Source: CAVEFW01 sp963643505
Lineage (GTDB): Bacteria > Actinomycetota > Coriobacteriia > Coriobacteriales > Eggerthellaceae
Assembly: GCA_963643505.1 (NCBI GenBank)
Contig: CAVIKF010000004.1
Location: forward strand, 158,476-222,475
Reading direction: 5' to 3'
DNA length: 64,000 nt
Shown here in pieces: positions 9,626 through 17,956 of this stretch. Every line of letters begins with the position of its first letter. Position 1 is the first letter of the stretch. The position numbers were made by a program, and so were the translations under genes. A model generated the notes under the pieces. It worked only from the letters and a program-made list of their open reading frames with translations, searched no databases and was not told the DNA's origin.

Positions 9626-10771
9626 CTATGCGTCAGCTCGACCCATCAACCTGCGATACGCGGGGATGCGGTCAAGGACGTACTTTGCAACAAGAACCAC
9701 GATCGCCGTGATGGCGAGGGAGCCCACAGGAGAGACGCAAAACTCAAACACTGCGCCGACCTTCAAGGCCTCAGGCAACACGATCTTGATCGCGGAGATA
9801 AAGAACATATGGATGACATAGACGTCGAGCGAATACAACCCCGCAGTCTGGATGATCTTGGCAACAGGCGTGCGAGAGAGCACACCGGAGAGGAGCAATA
9901 CCAAGGTTACACATGCAAAGGAGATGAGGTAGGACGCGATGATGGCCGCCAAGTACCACGGTGCGTCCCAATTCCACACGTTGGGAATGCTGTAAGCGTC
10001 AAAGACAGCATCGCTGTAGAAGGCGACGACACACGCGACGCAGGCAAGGAGGACCACGACGCACAGCGGCTTGAACTTGCGATAGAAATCGCGAATCTTC
10101 CCGAAGACAACCGTTCCGCCGCCAAGGAGACACCCGCCCATGAACAAGGGGAACAACCACTCGAACTTAAACATGCGAAATACGCTGACGCTGCTGTTGT
10201 CCGGGAAGAACACATACAGGACAAGCCATCCCGCCACCGCCCAGACATACTGGTTGATCGGCGTCTTGCGACCAACCCAATGGCACAGCAACATGAAGGA
10301 GAACATGACGAACATGATGAGCAAAAACCAAAGGCTGCGTGCATGGAAGAAGATATCCAAGATCTCCCACAGGACACTGGCCAAAACGGGGTCGCCCGCT
10401 TTGAGGTGGAGCGCCACATTGAACACCCAGGCCACGAGAGACCACACCAAAAACGGGACCAACAGGCGCGCGACCTTTTGGCGAAAACGCTTGCCCTCGC
10501 CACCGTCACGAGACCTGAAGTAGCGCGCAAAGAACCAACCCGAGATGAAAAAGAACACGGGCATGTGCGTATAGTTGATGAAGTTATACACCGGCGACAT
10601 GGCTTCGATCTCGCCGATTGCGAACATGTGGCCCAAAACCACAAGGTATATGGCGAGGCCTTTCGCGATATCGAAGGAAACGTCGCGCTTCTTCGCGGGC
10701 TTGCCGGCGTTTGCGTCGCTTGTCATGTGCGTGTCCAGCTTCGGGACGACGTTCTTGCTTGTCTTAGACAC
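9626..10771 (-). CDS. Acyltransferase family 3 membrane protein
   Basis: Membrane-bound O-acyltransferase of the type that acetylates surface sugars. The 381-residue product starts with a charged cytoplasmic stretch, then the family signature DIAKGLAIYLVVLGHMF and YTHMPVFFFISGWFF, whose His residues are typical of the catalytic region, followed by about ten membrane segments. It lies eight bases after the glycosyltransferase 2 gene and 16 bases before the polytopic protein gene, so the three form one operon. The donor is probably acetyl-CoA; the acceptor sugar is unknown. Confidence 0.88.
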   Translation of the reverse strand: MSKTSKNVVPKLDTHMTSDANAGKPAKKRDVSFDIAKGLAIYLVVLGHMFAIGEIEAMSPVYNFINYTHMPVFFFISGWFFARYFRSRDGGEGKRFRQKVARLLVPFLVWSLVAWVFNVALHLKAGDPVLASVLWEILDIFFHARSLWFLLIMFVMFSFMLLCHWVGRKTPINQYVWAVAGWLVLYVFFPDNSSVSVFRMFKFEWLFPLFMGGCLLGGGTVVFGKIRDFYRKFKPLCVVVLLACVACVVAFYSDAVFDAYSIPNVWNWDAPWYLAAIIASYLISFACVTLVLLLSGVLSRTPVAKIIQTAGLYSLDVYVIHMFFISAIKIVLPEALKVGAVFEFCVSPVGSLAITAIVVLVAKYVLDRIPAYRRLMGRADA

Positions 10772-10779
10772 GGTACCGC

Positions 10780-11736
10780 CTAATCGAAATTGATACGCTC
10801 GCGCTCGATGACAAGTGGCCGCTCTTTGGATTTGACGCGCTCGCTCACGATGCCGATATACTCGCCAAGCATGCCGATGCAGAACAATTGGACCGCGCCA
10901 ATGAAGAAGACGCCGATAAGGATGGGGGCCGTACCCATATCCATGTTATTCCAATTGACGATTTTCAGCACGAGATAGACGATCCCGATAACAAAAGCAA
11001 GAACCGCCGCCGCGAGACCGAGGAGGGTCATCCAACGGAGAGGCTTGCGAGACGTGGTGCAAAGAGACAAGATGCCGTGGTCGAGGAAGCGCCACAGATT
11101 GTAGCTGGACTTACCCGCCGTACGGGCCGCCTGCTTGTACGGAATAAGCTTGACATCGTAGCCGCACTCGGCAAACAGGTGGCGCCACTCTGTGACCGGC
11201 TCACCCATGCGCTGGAAGGTGCGCACGACGCTGATGTCCATAAGGCCAAACCCTGTGACCTGGGGATACTCGGGATAATCCGAGAAAACGTCGATAATCT
11301 TATAGTACAGACCGCGGGATCCCTTGTTGACCTTCGATAGTTCGGAGTCCTGTTTTTGCCCCATGACGAGCTTATAGCCCTTCTCCCACCACTCGACAAA
11401 CTGGGGAATAAGCTCGGGAGGCTCCTGCAAATCACAGGGAATGATGGCGACCGCGTCTCCGCTGCTGGAAAACACGAGATTGTTTCCGCTACGGCCAGGC
11501 CCCATGTTCTGCTCATTGAAAATCGCCTTCGCATGGGCTCGATCACGTTCACAGATATCGCGGATAAGCTCCCGGGAACGATCGGTGGAGTTATTGTCCG
11601 CAAAAATGATCTCGTAGTCGTATTCAGGCAAGCCCTGCATCACTTTGGTGATACGGGCATATGCATTGTCGATGTTGCCCTCCTCGTTAAAACAAGGAAC
11701 ACACACCGTAATCTTTTTCCGATCAGCCACAGACAC
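10780..11736 (-). CDS. Family 2 glycosyltransferase with two C-terminal membrane segments (GtrB/DPM-like)
   Basis: Likely moves a sugar from a nucleotide to polyprenyl phosphate at the inner face of the membrane. The 318 residues begin with the GT2 fold (VCVPCFNEEGNID, then FADNNSTDRSREL and the acidic motif IIPCDLQEPPEL), continue with SGFR-like region YPQVTGFGLMDISVV, and end with two membrane helices at about 235-260 and 270-295. This is the layout of GtrB, ArnC and dolichol-phosphate mannose synthases. A promoter lies at 11778-11806, so this gene probably opens the operon that includes the acyltransferase and the polytopic protein. Confidence 0.92.
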   Translation of the reverse strand: MSVADRKKITVCVPCFNEEGNIDNAYARITKVMQGLPEYDYEIIFADNNSTDRSRELIRDICERDRAHAKAIFNEQNMGPGRSGNNLVFSSSGDAVAIIPCDLQEPPELIPQFVEWWEKGYKLVMGQKQDSELSKVNKGSRGLYYKIIDVFSDYPEYPQVTGFGLMDISVVRTFQRMGEPVTEWRHLFAECGYDVKLIPYKQAARTAGKSSYNLWRFLDHGILSLCTTSRKPLRWMTLLGLAAAVLAFVIGIVYLVLKIVNWNNMDMGTAPILIGVFFIGAVQLFCIGMLGEYIGIVSERVKSKERPLVIERERINFD

Positions 11737-11777
11737 TGGTTGTCTACCCCTCCGCTTGTTTGTACCGTAACCTGTCC

Positions 11778-11806
11778 ACTATACAAGACCCACGCTCCAG
11801 ACGCAA
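11778..11806 (-). promoter_or_regulatory. Probable promoter of the GT2-acyltransferase operon
   Basis: On the minus strand TTGCGT (11806-11801) is followed after exactly 17 bases by TATAGT (11783-11778), about 40 bases upstream of the GT2 start. The -10 box is good, the -35 box moderate. A weak hairpin followed by TTTCTTTT lies just upstream and may end the previous transcript. Confidence 0.5.
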
Positions 11807-11860
11807 AAGAAACGGGGTCCCATCCCGGAACAGCCCGCTTCCCTCACAAACCAAGAATAG

Positions 11861-13663
11861 CTAGCGCTTGGACCACTCGTCAAAGCAAGCAGCCCTCGCC
11901 TCCTCCTCCTCGAGGAAGGGATAGAGATCGTACAGCGGTGGGCTCGTGAGCGTTCCGTCAGGAAGCTTCTTCGCCTTGCTCGTAGGCTCTTTGCCTTGGG
12001 TCTCGTCTTGGATGACCTCACAAATGATTGCCCCCTCATGGTCAACGAGCTTACGGACCGCGGCAGGGACGTCCTCGATCCTTTCAACAAGCATATGGGG
12101 GATGCCATAGGCAGCCGCGATGTTGCCCATGTTGGGCAAGCCCATGCCCGTCTCCGCGTTGCACCCGCTCAAACGTCCAAACCCGTTGGTCTGGCTCGTG
12201 ACGATAGCCTGGTACCCACCGTTGTTGAACAGGATAATCTTCACGGGCAACTTGTGGAACGCAACGGTTTGAAGCTCTTGGATGTTCATCTGGATCGAGC
12301 CGTCACCTGTGACGAGGTAGACATCGTCACCTGTTGCAAAAGCGGCACCCATGGCAGCAGGCAAATCGTAACCCATGGAACCGCAGTTGCAGTTGCCGAA
12401 CAGGCGCTGATCGTACTTGTCCACGCCAAGTTGGAGGCAACAGACGCTCGCGGTGGAGTTACCTACGACCTCCACGCAGTTGTCGGGACGAACCTTGTTG
12501 AACTCGTTGAGGAAGTAATAGGGGTTGATGCGGTTGTTGGCGGTAGTCGCGAACTTCTCAAGATAGATGGGGTAGCTCTTTGCCAACCACTGACCATAGT
12601 CGAGCCACCGGTTCTTGTTCGCGAAAGCGGGGATGTCGGAGTTGAGCAACTCGTCGATGATGACCTCGAGGTCGGCGAGAACGGGAACGTCGATCTTGAC
12701 GGTGGGCTTGTGGAGCTCGGCCTCCTCCACGCTGATGAGAACCTTCGTCGCATTGGGGGCGAAAGCCTCAAAGGTGAAGCCGACATGCTTGAACGCCATG
12801 CTGCAACCGAAACTCACAAGCACGTCAGCGTAATGGGTCAAATAGTTGCCTGCGCGACCGCCAGACACACCGAAGTTACCGACATAGAGGGGATCACCGT
12901 TGGGGAGCACATCCTCCACGCTGGTAGCTGCAACGACAGGCATGTTGAGCTTACGGGCAAGGGTGCGGAACTTCTCGAGGACGCAGGCAGAGCGGATGCC
13001 GGAACCAGCAATGAGGACCGGACGTGCGGCGCCGGTGAGCAACTCCACGATACGGGCGAGGTCAGAGGGGCTGGTCGCCATAGGAGAGGGCGCGTCGAAT
13101 CCCTTCAGGTCATCGATCTCGATACGGGCGTTTTGCACGTTTTGCGGCACGTCGAGCCAAACCGGCCCGCGACGCCCCTCGTTGGCTGTCCACAACGCAC
13201 GCTCAAGGTGATAACGGATTTCCAACGGGTCCTTCACCATGGCGGCATATTTCGTCATAGGAGTGACGCTGGGAATGATGGTGTACTCCTGCTCGCCGAA
13301 TTGGCGAACGGTCCAGCCGGTCTCCTCCTCCATGTAGGGAACGGTGGTGTTGTAGCGCACCTGGCCAGACAGGACAAGCATCGGCATACTGTCCTGATAG
13401 GCGCCAAGGACACCGGTCATGGCATTGGTGCCACCAGGACCGCTGGTAACGCAGATAGCACATGCACGCCCGGTTATGCGCGCATGACCCTCGGCTCCAA
13501 TGGCCGCGCCTTGCTCGTGTTGGGTGTACACAACATCGAGACCCTCCTTGTTACCCAAGGCGTCGTTCATGTACATTGCTCCGCCGCCAACGACGGAAAA
13601 TACCCGATTGATGCCATGCTCGACCAAGAAGTCGGCAATGTAATCTGCAACTCTTTGCTGCAT
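11861..13663 (-). CDS. Thiamine-diphosphate-dependent enzyme, probably YerE-like sugar acetyltransferring enzyme
   Basis: The 600-residue product has the full acetohydroxyacid-synthase fold: the N-terminal pyrimidine-binding domain with the activating Glu in TQHEQGAAIGAEGHARI (about 50), a central domain, and a C-terminal diphosphate-binding domain with GDGSIQMN and the paired Asn in LFNNGGY (about 455-490). It could pass for IlvB, but no ilvN or other branched-chain gene is nearby. It follows ddhA, ddhB, ddhC and a dehydrogenase gene. In Yersinia, YerE uses pyruvate and ThDP to add a two-carbon branch to CDP-4-keto-3,6-dideoxyglucose in just this setting. Function by context is strong inference; fold assignment is secure. 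Confidence 0.8.
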   Translation of the reverse strand: MQQRVADYIADFLVEHGINRVFSVVGGGAMYMNDALGNKEGLDVVYTQHEQGAAIGAEGHARITGRACAICVTSGPGGTNAMTGVLGAYQDSMPMLVLSGQVRYNTTVPYMEEETGWTVRQFGEQEYTIIPSVTPMTKYAAMVKDPLEIRYHLERALWTANEGRRGPVWLDVPQNVQNARIEIDDLKGFDAPSPMATSPSDLARIVELLTGAARPVLIAGSGIRSACVLEKFRTLARKLNMPVVAATSVEDVLPNGDPLYVGNFGVSGGRAGNYLTHYADVLVSFGCSMAFKHVGFTFEAFAPNATKVLISVEEAELHKPTVKIDVPVLADLEVIIDELLNSDIPAFANKNRWLDYGQWLAKSYPIYLEKFATTANNRINPYYFLNEFNKVRPDNCVEVVGNSTASVCCLQLGVDKYDQRLFGNCNCGSMGYDLPAAMGAAFATGDDVYLVTGDGSIQMNIQELQTVAFHKLPVKIILFNNGGYQAIVTSQTNGFGRLSGCNAETGMGLPNMGNIAAAYGIPHMLVERIEDVPAAVRKLVDHEGAIICEVIQDETQGKEPTSKAKKLPDGTLTSPPLYDLYPFLEEEEARAACFDEWSKR

Positions 13664-13689
13664 AGTTCGTCCTTTCGGTCCCCTAGCAC

Positions 13690-14586
13690 CTACAGGCGCT
13701 CGTATCCGCCTTCCGGATACACCTCTTTTTCGTGTGCCACCTGTAACTCGATACCTTCGCGCAAGCTCAAGAATGCATCAACCAGGCCGCTCTCGCAAGA
13801 AAGCCTCTCGACGCACGGTGTATATTCCTTGTTCAACCCTTCATGCAAGACGCGCACGGGAACATCTGCCCCCATCACGTCAACCACCATGGTAGCAATT
13901 TCGGAAAGAAGGTAGCTCGTACCACTACCTACGTTGTAGTCCTTGTGGGCAAGCGGCGCATCAAGGCTCCACGCGATGACGCGGGCAAAATCGCTGACGT
14001 GCAGATAGTCAAAACGGCAATCCTGGCGAATGGTGATCTCCACGCCCGCTATGACGCTGCGGATACAATGGGTGATGAACTTCGTCCAGTGGTCCCACGG
14101 GCCGAAGCAGGCAAACAGACGCAGGTTGTAGACGTTCTCGGCTCCTTGCGCCAAACGCATTTGGATAAATTTCGCCTGGCCGTAATCGTTCACCGGAACG
14201 CGATCCCCAAACGCCTCCTCTCGCACACAGGCAAGGTCGTAACGTTTGTCAAGCTCGGCACCGCTGCCAAGATAGACAACGCGCTCGACAAGGCCACGAC
14301 ACTCGAACAGCGACATAAACATGCGCATGCTGTCCTGATAGAGCGTGGCATCGCTGTCAAGCTCGTTTTTCGAGGCGTTGGGGTTCGCGGAGTGGAAGAT
14401 GACGTCTACTTTGTTGTCGACAACATAGGTTTTGACCTCATCAGGGTCGAACAAGTTCAATTCTGCGCGACGGGGCGCCAGCACTTCGAAGCGACCGGTC
14501 GCCTCGAGAGAGGGGATGACGTTGCGACCGACAAAGCCGGACCCTCCCGTGAAAAGAACCTTTTTGCGTGTGGGTGTTTGTTCCAT
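13690..14586 (-). CDS. NAD(P)-dependent epimerase/dehydratase-family reductase (YerF-like candidate)
   Basis: Extended short-chain dehydrogenase of 298 residues. The nucleotide-binding motif GGSGFVGRN is at about 14-22, the catalytic Tyr/Lys pair in NDYGQAKF at about 145-152, and DYLHVSDFA, a family-typical motif, near 210. It lies 26 bases upstream of the ThDP enzyme gene, so the two proteins probably act in sequence. In yersiniose A synthesis YerF reduces the ketone of the acetyl branch added by YerE; that is the role I would propose here. A 4-keto reductase acting on the ring (as in paratose or abequose synthesis) is the main alternative. Confidence 0.8.
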   Translation of the reverse strand: MEQTPTRKKVLFTGGSGFVGRNVIPSLEATGRFEVLAPRRAELNLFDPDEVKTYVVDNKVDVIFHSANPNASKNELDSDATLYQDSMRMFMSLFECRGLVERVVYLGSGAELDKRYDLACVREEAFGDRVPVNDYGQAKFIQMRLAQGAENVYNLRLFACFGPWDHWTKFITHCIRSVIAGVEITIRQDCRFDYLHVSDFARVIAWSLDAPLAHKDYNVGSGTSYLLSEIATMVVDVMGADVPVRVLHEGLNKEYTPCVERLSCESGLVDAFLSLREGIELQVAHEKEVYPEGGYERL

Positions 14587-14603
14587 GGGCTTCTTCCTCG
14601 TCA

Positions 14604-14643
14604 GAAAAACAGGTGCCCCCTGCCGACTTGGCGGGAGGCACCT
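14604..14643 (-). terminator. Terminator between ddhC and the YerF-like gene
   Basis: On the minus strand a long imperfect hairpin (outer arms AGGTGCC and GGCACCT, 14611-14643) is followed by GTTTTTCT. It stands only 7 bases beyond the ddhC stop and about 20 bases before the next start, so it likely reduces rather than abolishes downstream expression. Confidence 0.75.
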
Positions 14644-14649
14644 CGTTGT

Positions 14650-15990
14650 CTATTGGTTCACGGCCTCGCGAATCACTTGGGCCATGTAATCGAGTTTCTC
14701 GTCGGTCATACCCGGATACAATCCGACCCAGAACGTATCACTCATGATGCGCTCGGTCACGGGAAGGTCGCCGATGACGCGGTAGCCCTCGCCGCTCGCC
14801 CGCAACTCATCGAAACAGGGATGCAACACGATGTTACCGGCGAACAGGACACGGGTCTGCACGTTTTTGCCCTCGATGTAGCGCGTAACCGCCACGCGAT
14901 CGACACCCGATTGGCAAGTGATCGGGAATCCGAACCAACTCGGATCGGAATTGGGGGCAGGCTCAGGGAGGATGATCTTGTCCTCGAGATCGGCAAGAGC
15001 GCCTCTAAGGTAGCTGAAGTTGTGCTTGCGACGCTCGACGAAGGTCGGGAACTTTCGCAGCTGGGCACAACCGACAGACGCCTGGAGATCGGTCGCCTTG
15101 AGGTTGAAGCCGAAGCGACTGTAGGTGTACTTGTGGTCGTAGCCCTTAGGTAAAAGACCGAGCTGCATATCCCAACGATGGCCGCAGCAGTTGTCTTGGC
15201 CGGAGGGACACACGCAATCGCGGCCCCAGTCACGCAGGGAGCGTACGATGCGATGGAGTTGGCGGTTGTTGGTATAGACGGCGCCACCCTCGCCCATGGT
15301 CATGTGGTGGGGCGGATAGAAGGAGCTCGTACCGATATCGCCGATGGTGCCGGTCATGCGAACCTCGCCATCGAGGGTGTAGGTGGAGCCCAAGGCGTCG
15401 CAGTTGTCCTCCACAAGCCACAGGTTGTGCTCATCGCAAAACGCCTTGATGGTGGCAATATCCCACGGGTTGCCAAGCGTGTGGGCGATCATAACGGCCT
15501 TCGTACGGGGGCTCAAAGCCTCCTTGAGTTGGGCGACGTCGATGTTGTATTGAGGGATGGTCATGTCACAAAAAACCGGAACCGCGCCGTATTGAATCAT
15601 GGGGGCGACCGTCGTGGGGAATCCGCATGCGACCGTGATAACCTCGTCGCCACGCTTGATCTGGCGATTTCCTAGCTCGGGTTGGGTGAGAGCCCAAAAC
15701 GCAAGCAGGTTCGCAGAGCTGCCGCTGTTGACGAGGCTCACGAACTTCGTACCCAGGTACTCGCCTAGGCCTTTTTCGAACTCCTCGGTGAAACGACCGC
15801 TCGTCAGCCAAAACTCCAGCGTCGCCTCAGCAAGGCTCATCATCTCGTCGCGATCGTACACACGGCTTGCGTAAGAAATGCGATCCCCCGGTTTGAACGG
15901 CTCTTGCACGTTGTGGAAGGAATCGGCATACTCGCCCACCATGTCGATAATCTGTTGGCGTGCCTGCTTTTCGGTCATGCCTTCGAACAT
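14650..15990 (-). CDS. ddhC: CDP-4-keto-6-deoxy-D-glucose-3-dehydrase (E1)
   Basis: PMP-dependent, [2Fe-2S] enzyme that removes the C3 hydroxyl of CDP-4-keto-6-deoxyglucose. The 446-residue product has the DegT/AHBA-synthase fold, but at the position of the usual Schiff-base Lys it carries His (SSFYPPHHMTMGEGG, about 225-240), the defining E1 substitution. Shortly after comes a Cys cluster, DCVCPSGQDNCCGHR, corresponding to the iron-sulfur ligands of Yersinia E1, then GYDHKYTYSRFGFN. The start at 15990 (MFEGMTEKQ) aligns with the family. E1 needs a reductase partner, DdhD (E3), which is not encoded in this window. It lies between ddhB and a terminator. Confidence 0.95.
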   Translation of the reverse strand: MFEGMTEKQARQQIIDMVGEYADSFHNVQEPFKPGDRISYASRVYDRDEMMSLAEATLEFWLTSGRFTEEFEKGLGEYLGTKFVSLVNSGSSANLLAFWALTQPELGNRQIKRGDEVITVACGFPTTVAPMIQYGAVPVFCDMTIPQYNIDVAQLKEALSPRTKAVMIAHTLGNPWDIATIKAFCDEHNLWLVEDNCDALGSTYTLDGEVRMTGTIGDIGTSSFYPPHHMTMGEGGAVYTNNRQLHRIVRSLRDWGRDCVCPSGQDNCCGHRWDMQLGLLPKGYDHKYTYSRFGFNLKATDLQASVGCAQLRKFPTFVERRKHNFSYLRGALADLEDKIILPEPAPNSDPSWFGFPITCQSGVDRVAVTRYIEGKNVQTRVLFAGNIVLHPCFDELRASGEGYRVIGDLPVTERIMSDTFWVGLYPGMTDEKLDYMAQVIREAVNQ

Positions 15991-16037
15991 CTAAAACCCC
16001 CTTGTCGCACGGATCGAGAACACCGTGCTCCTTTGTT

Positions 16038-17111
16038 CTATTTAAGATATCTCTCGATTTGCCTGTCCATGACAAGACGTACGTCCTCCCCTGCGAGATA
16101 AGCACGGGACCACTCCACTGTCGCCTCGATTGCCTCATCGATGTGCCAACGGGGAGTCCACTCAAACGTCGTCTTGAGTTTCGTGTTGTCCAACTTGAGG
16201 AAATTCGCCTCATGAGGGGCGTCCTTGTCCTTTGCCGCGTTGACCCACGAGAACCCCTCCCCCCAAGAATGCTCGAACAGCCCGACAAGGTCGCCTGTCG
16301 TAACGCAGTCGCAATCGTCGGGGCCCACATTGTACGCCCCCGCACACCCAGAATCGCTCCATTGGGCTTGGGCAATCATGAGGTACGCGAACAACGGTTC
16401 AAGCACATGCTGGTACGGTCGCGTGGAAAAGGGGTTGCGCACAACAAGCGCTTCCTTGGACTGAACCGCACGAACACAGTCAGGAACGATGCGGTTCGGC
16501 GCAAAGTCACCGCCGCCGATGACGTTACCAGCACGCGCGGTGGAGACCGCCACGCCGGCTTCCGTCAGGAAGCTCTTCGCGTAGCTGTGGGTAACAAGCT
16601 CGCTGCAGCTCTTGGAATTGCTGTAGGGATCATACCCGTCAAGCGGATCATCTTCACGATACCCGTAGTTTGCACGCTCGGCGTTGAAGTAGACCTTGTC
16701 GGTGGTGACATTCACGATGCTGCGCGCACCGCCGACCTGACGGCACGCCTCGAGCAGGTTCACCGTGCCCATGACGTTTGTCTCGTAGGTGTAGCGGGGT
16801 TCGCGATATCCCGTCAGTACGATGGGTTGGGCCGCAAGATGCAACACGACATGCGGACTTGCATCAGAGATTGCGGACTCGAGCTTTTCGTAGTCGCGGA
16901 TATCGCCGATGACGCTCCTCTCGCCAAGTTCCTCATCGATCTTGGCGACCTCAAACAGGCTCGGATCTGTGGGAGGTTGGAGCGAGTAACCCGTGACCTT
17001 GGCACCGGCACCCACAAGGATGCGGCAAAGCCAACTGCCCTTGAAACCGGTGTGGCCGGTCACGAAGACGCGCTTTCCCTTCCAAAATGAGGCATCAAAA
17101 CGAGCTCCCAC
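16038..17111 (-). CDS. ddhB: CDP-glucose 4,6-dehydratase
   Basis: Converts CDP-glucose to CDP-4-keto-6-deoxyglucose. The 357-residue product has VFVTGHTGFKGSWL (NAD-binding, about 13-26), LAAQPIV (about 85), the catalytic TTDKVY and the Tyr/Lys pair in YSNSKSCSE (about 160), and RAGNVIGGGDFAPNRIVPD, a signature that separates CDP-glucose dehydratases from dTDP-glucose enzymes. I place the start at GTG 17111, two bases after the ddhA stop, because GGGAG lies five bases upstream. The order ddhA-ddhB-ddhC matches enterobacterial dideoxyhexose loci. Confidence 0.95.
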   Translation of the reverse strand: MGARFDASFWKGKRVFVTGHTGFKGSWLCRILVGAGAKVTGYSLQPPTDPSLFEVAKIDEELGERSVIGDIRDYEKLESAISDASPHVVLHLAAQPIVLTGYREPRYTYETNVMGTVNLLEACRQVGGARSIVNVTTDKVYFNAERANYGYREDDPLDGYDPYSNSKSCSELVTHSYAKSFLTEAGVAVSTARAGNVIGGGDFAPNRIVPDCVRAVQSKEALVVRNPFSTRPYQHVLEPLFAYLMIAQAQWSDSGCAGAYNVGPDDCDCVTTGDLVGLFEHSWGEGFSWVNAAKDKDAPHEANFLKLDNTKLKTTFEWTPRWHIDEAIEATVEWSRAYLAGEDVRLVMDRQIERYLK

Positions 17112-17113
17112 GA

Positions 17114-17893
17114 TTACTCCCAAATCTTCCAGGGAGCATCCCCGCTCGCCCAAATCTTCTCGAGAAGTTGTTTGTCACGTTGGGTGTCCATGGGTTGCCA
17201 AAACCCCGTGTGGCGATAGCAGGTCAACTTGCCCTTGCTCGCAAGACTCTCGAGGGCGATCTTGGAGAAGTCCTCGTCGTCGCCAAGGGGCTCCTCGAAC
17301 ACATCGGGTTCCACGACCATGAAACCGCCGTTGATCGCATTCTCGTCCGCGTCGTTTTTCTCGCGGAACTCGGTGACCTGACCTGCATCGTTGATGTCGA
17401 GAACGCCGAAACGCTGGGCGATGTTCACACCGGTCAGCGTGACCGTGCCGCCAACTTGGGCGTGATACTTCAACAAGGCATTGAGGTCAACGTTGGAAAC
17501 GCCATCTCCGTAAGTCAGCATGAACGGCTCGTCACCGACATACTTGTGGATACGGCGAATACGGCCACCAGTTTGAGTCTTTAGACCCGTATCGGCAACG
17601 GTCACACGCCAAGGCTCGGCATTGGTGGAGTGGACCGTCATCTCCTGCTTGCCATCGCGGTAATCAAAGGTGACATCACTGGAGTGCAGGAAGTAGTCCG
17701 CAAAGTACTCCTTGATGATATGTTGCTTGTAGCCGGCGCAAATCACGAAGTCGTTGAAGCCGAACTCGCTGTAATACTTCATGATGTGCCAAAGGATCGG
17801 GCGACCGCCGATCTCAATCATGGGCTTGGGACGCAGGTGGCTTTCCTCGCTGATGCGAGAGCCGAGGCCTCCTGCCAATATGACAACCTTCAT
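17114..17893 (-). CDS. ddhA: Glucose-1-phosphate cytidylyltransferase
   Basis: Makes CDP-glucose from CTP and glucose 1-phosphate, the entry step to CDP-3,6-dideoxyhexoses. The 259-residue product begins with KVVILAGGLGSRI, the nucleotidyl-transferase signature, then RPKPMIEIGGRPILWHIM, and has YGDGVSNVD (about 130) for metal binding and GFWQPMDTQRDK near the C-terminus, as in RfbF/DdhA. The ATG at 17893 is preceded by GGGGGGA; an in-frame start 36 bases upstream lacks support. It is followed two bases later by ddhB. Confidence 0.96.
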   Translation of the reverse strand: MKVVILAGGLGSRISEESHLRPKPMIEIGGRPILWHIMKYYSEFGFNDFVICAGYKQHIIKEYFADYFLHSSDVTFDYRDGKQEMTVHSTNAEPWRVTVADTGLKTQTGGRIRRIHKYVGDEPFMLTYGDGVSNVDLNALLKYHAQVGGTVTLTGVNIAQRFGVLDINDAGQVTEFREKNDADENAINGGFMVVEPDVFEEPLGDDEDFSKIALESLASKGKLTCYRHTGFWQPMDTQRDKQLLEKIWASGDAPWKIWE

Positions 17894-17956
17894 GGGTCCC
17901 CCCGAAATAGTTACCGAGCAAATAAACATAAGTAGGTCAATGATAGTCGAAAGCGG

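Noticed and set aside
11861..13663. Annotation as the IlvB subunit of acetolactate synthase
   Set aside because: No ilvN, ilvC or leucine genes nearby; the gene follows ddhABC and a sugar-nucleotide dehydrogenase. The fold is shared, so the call stays tentative.
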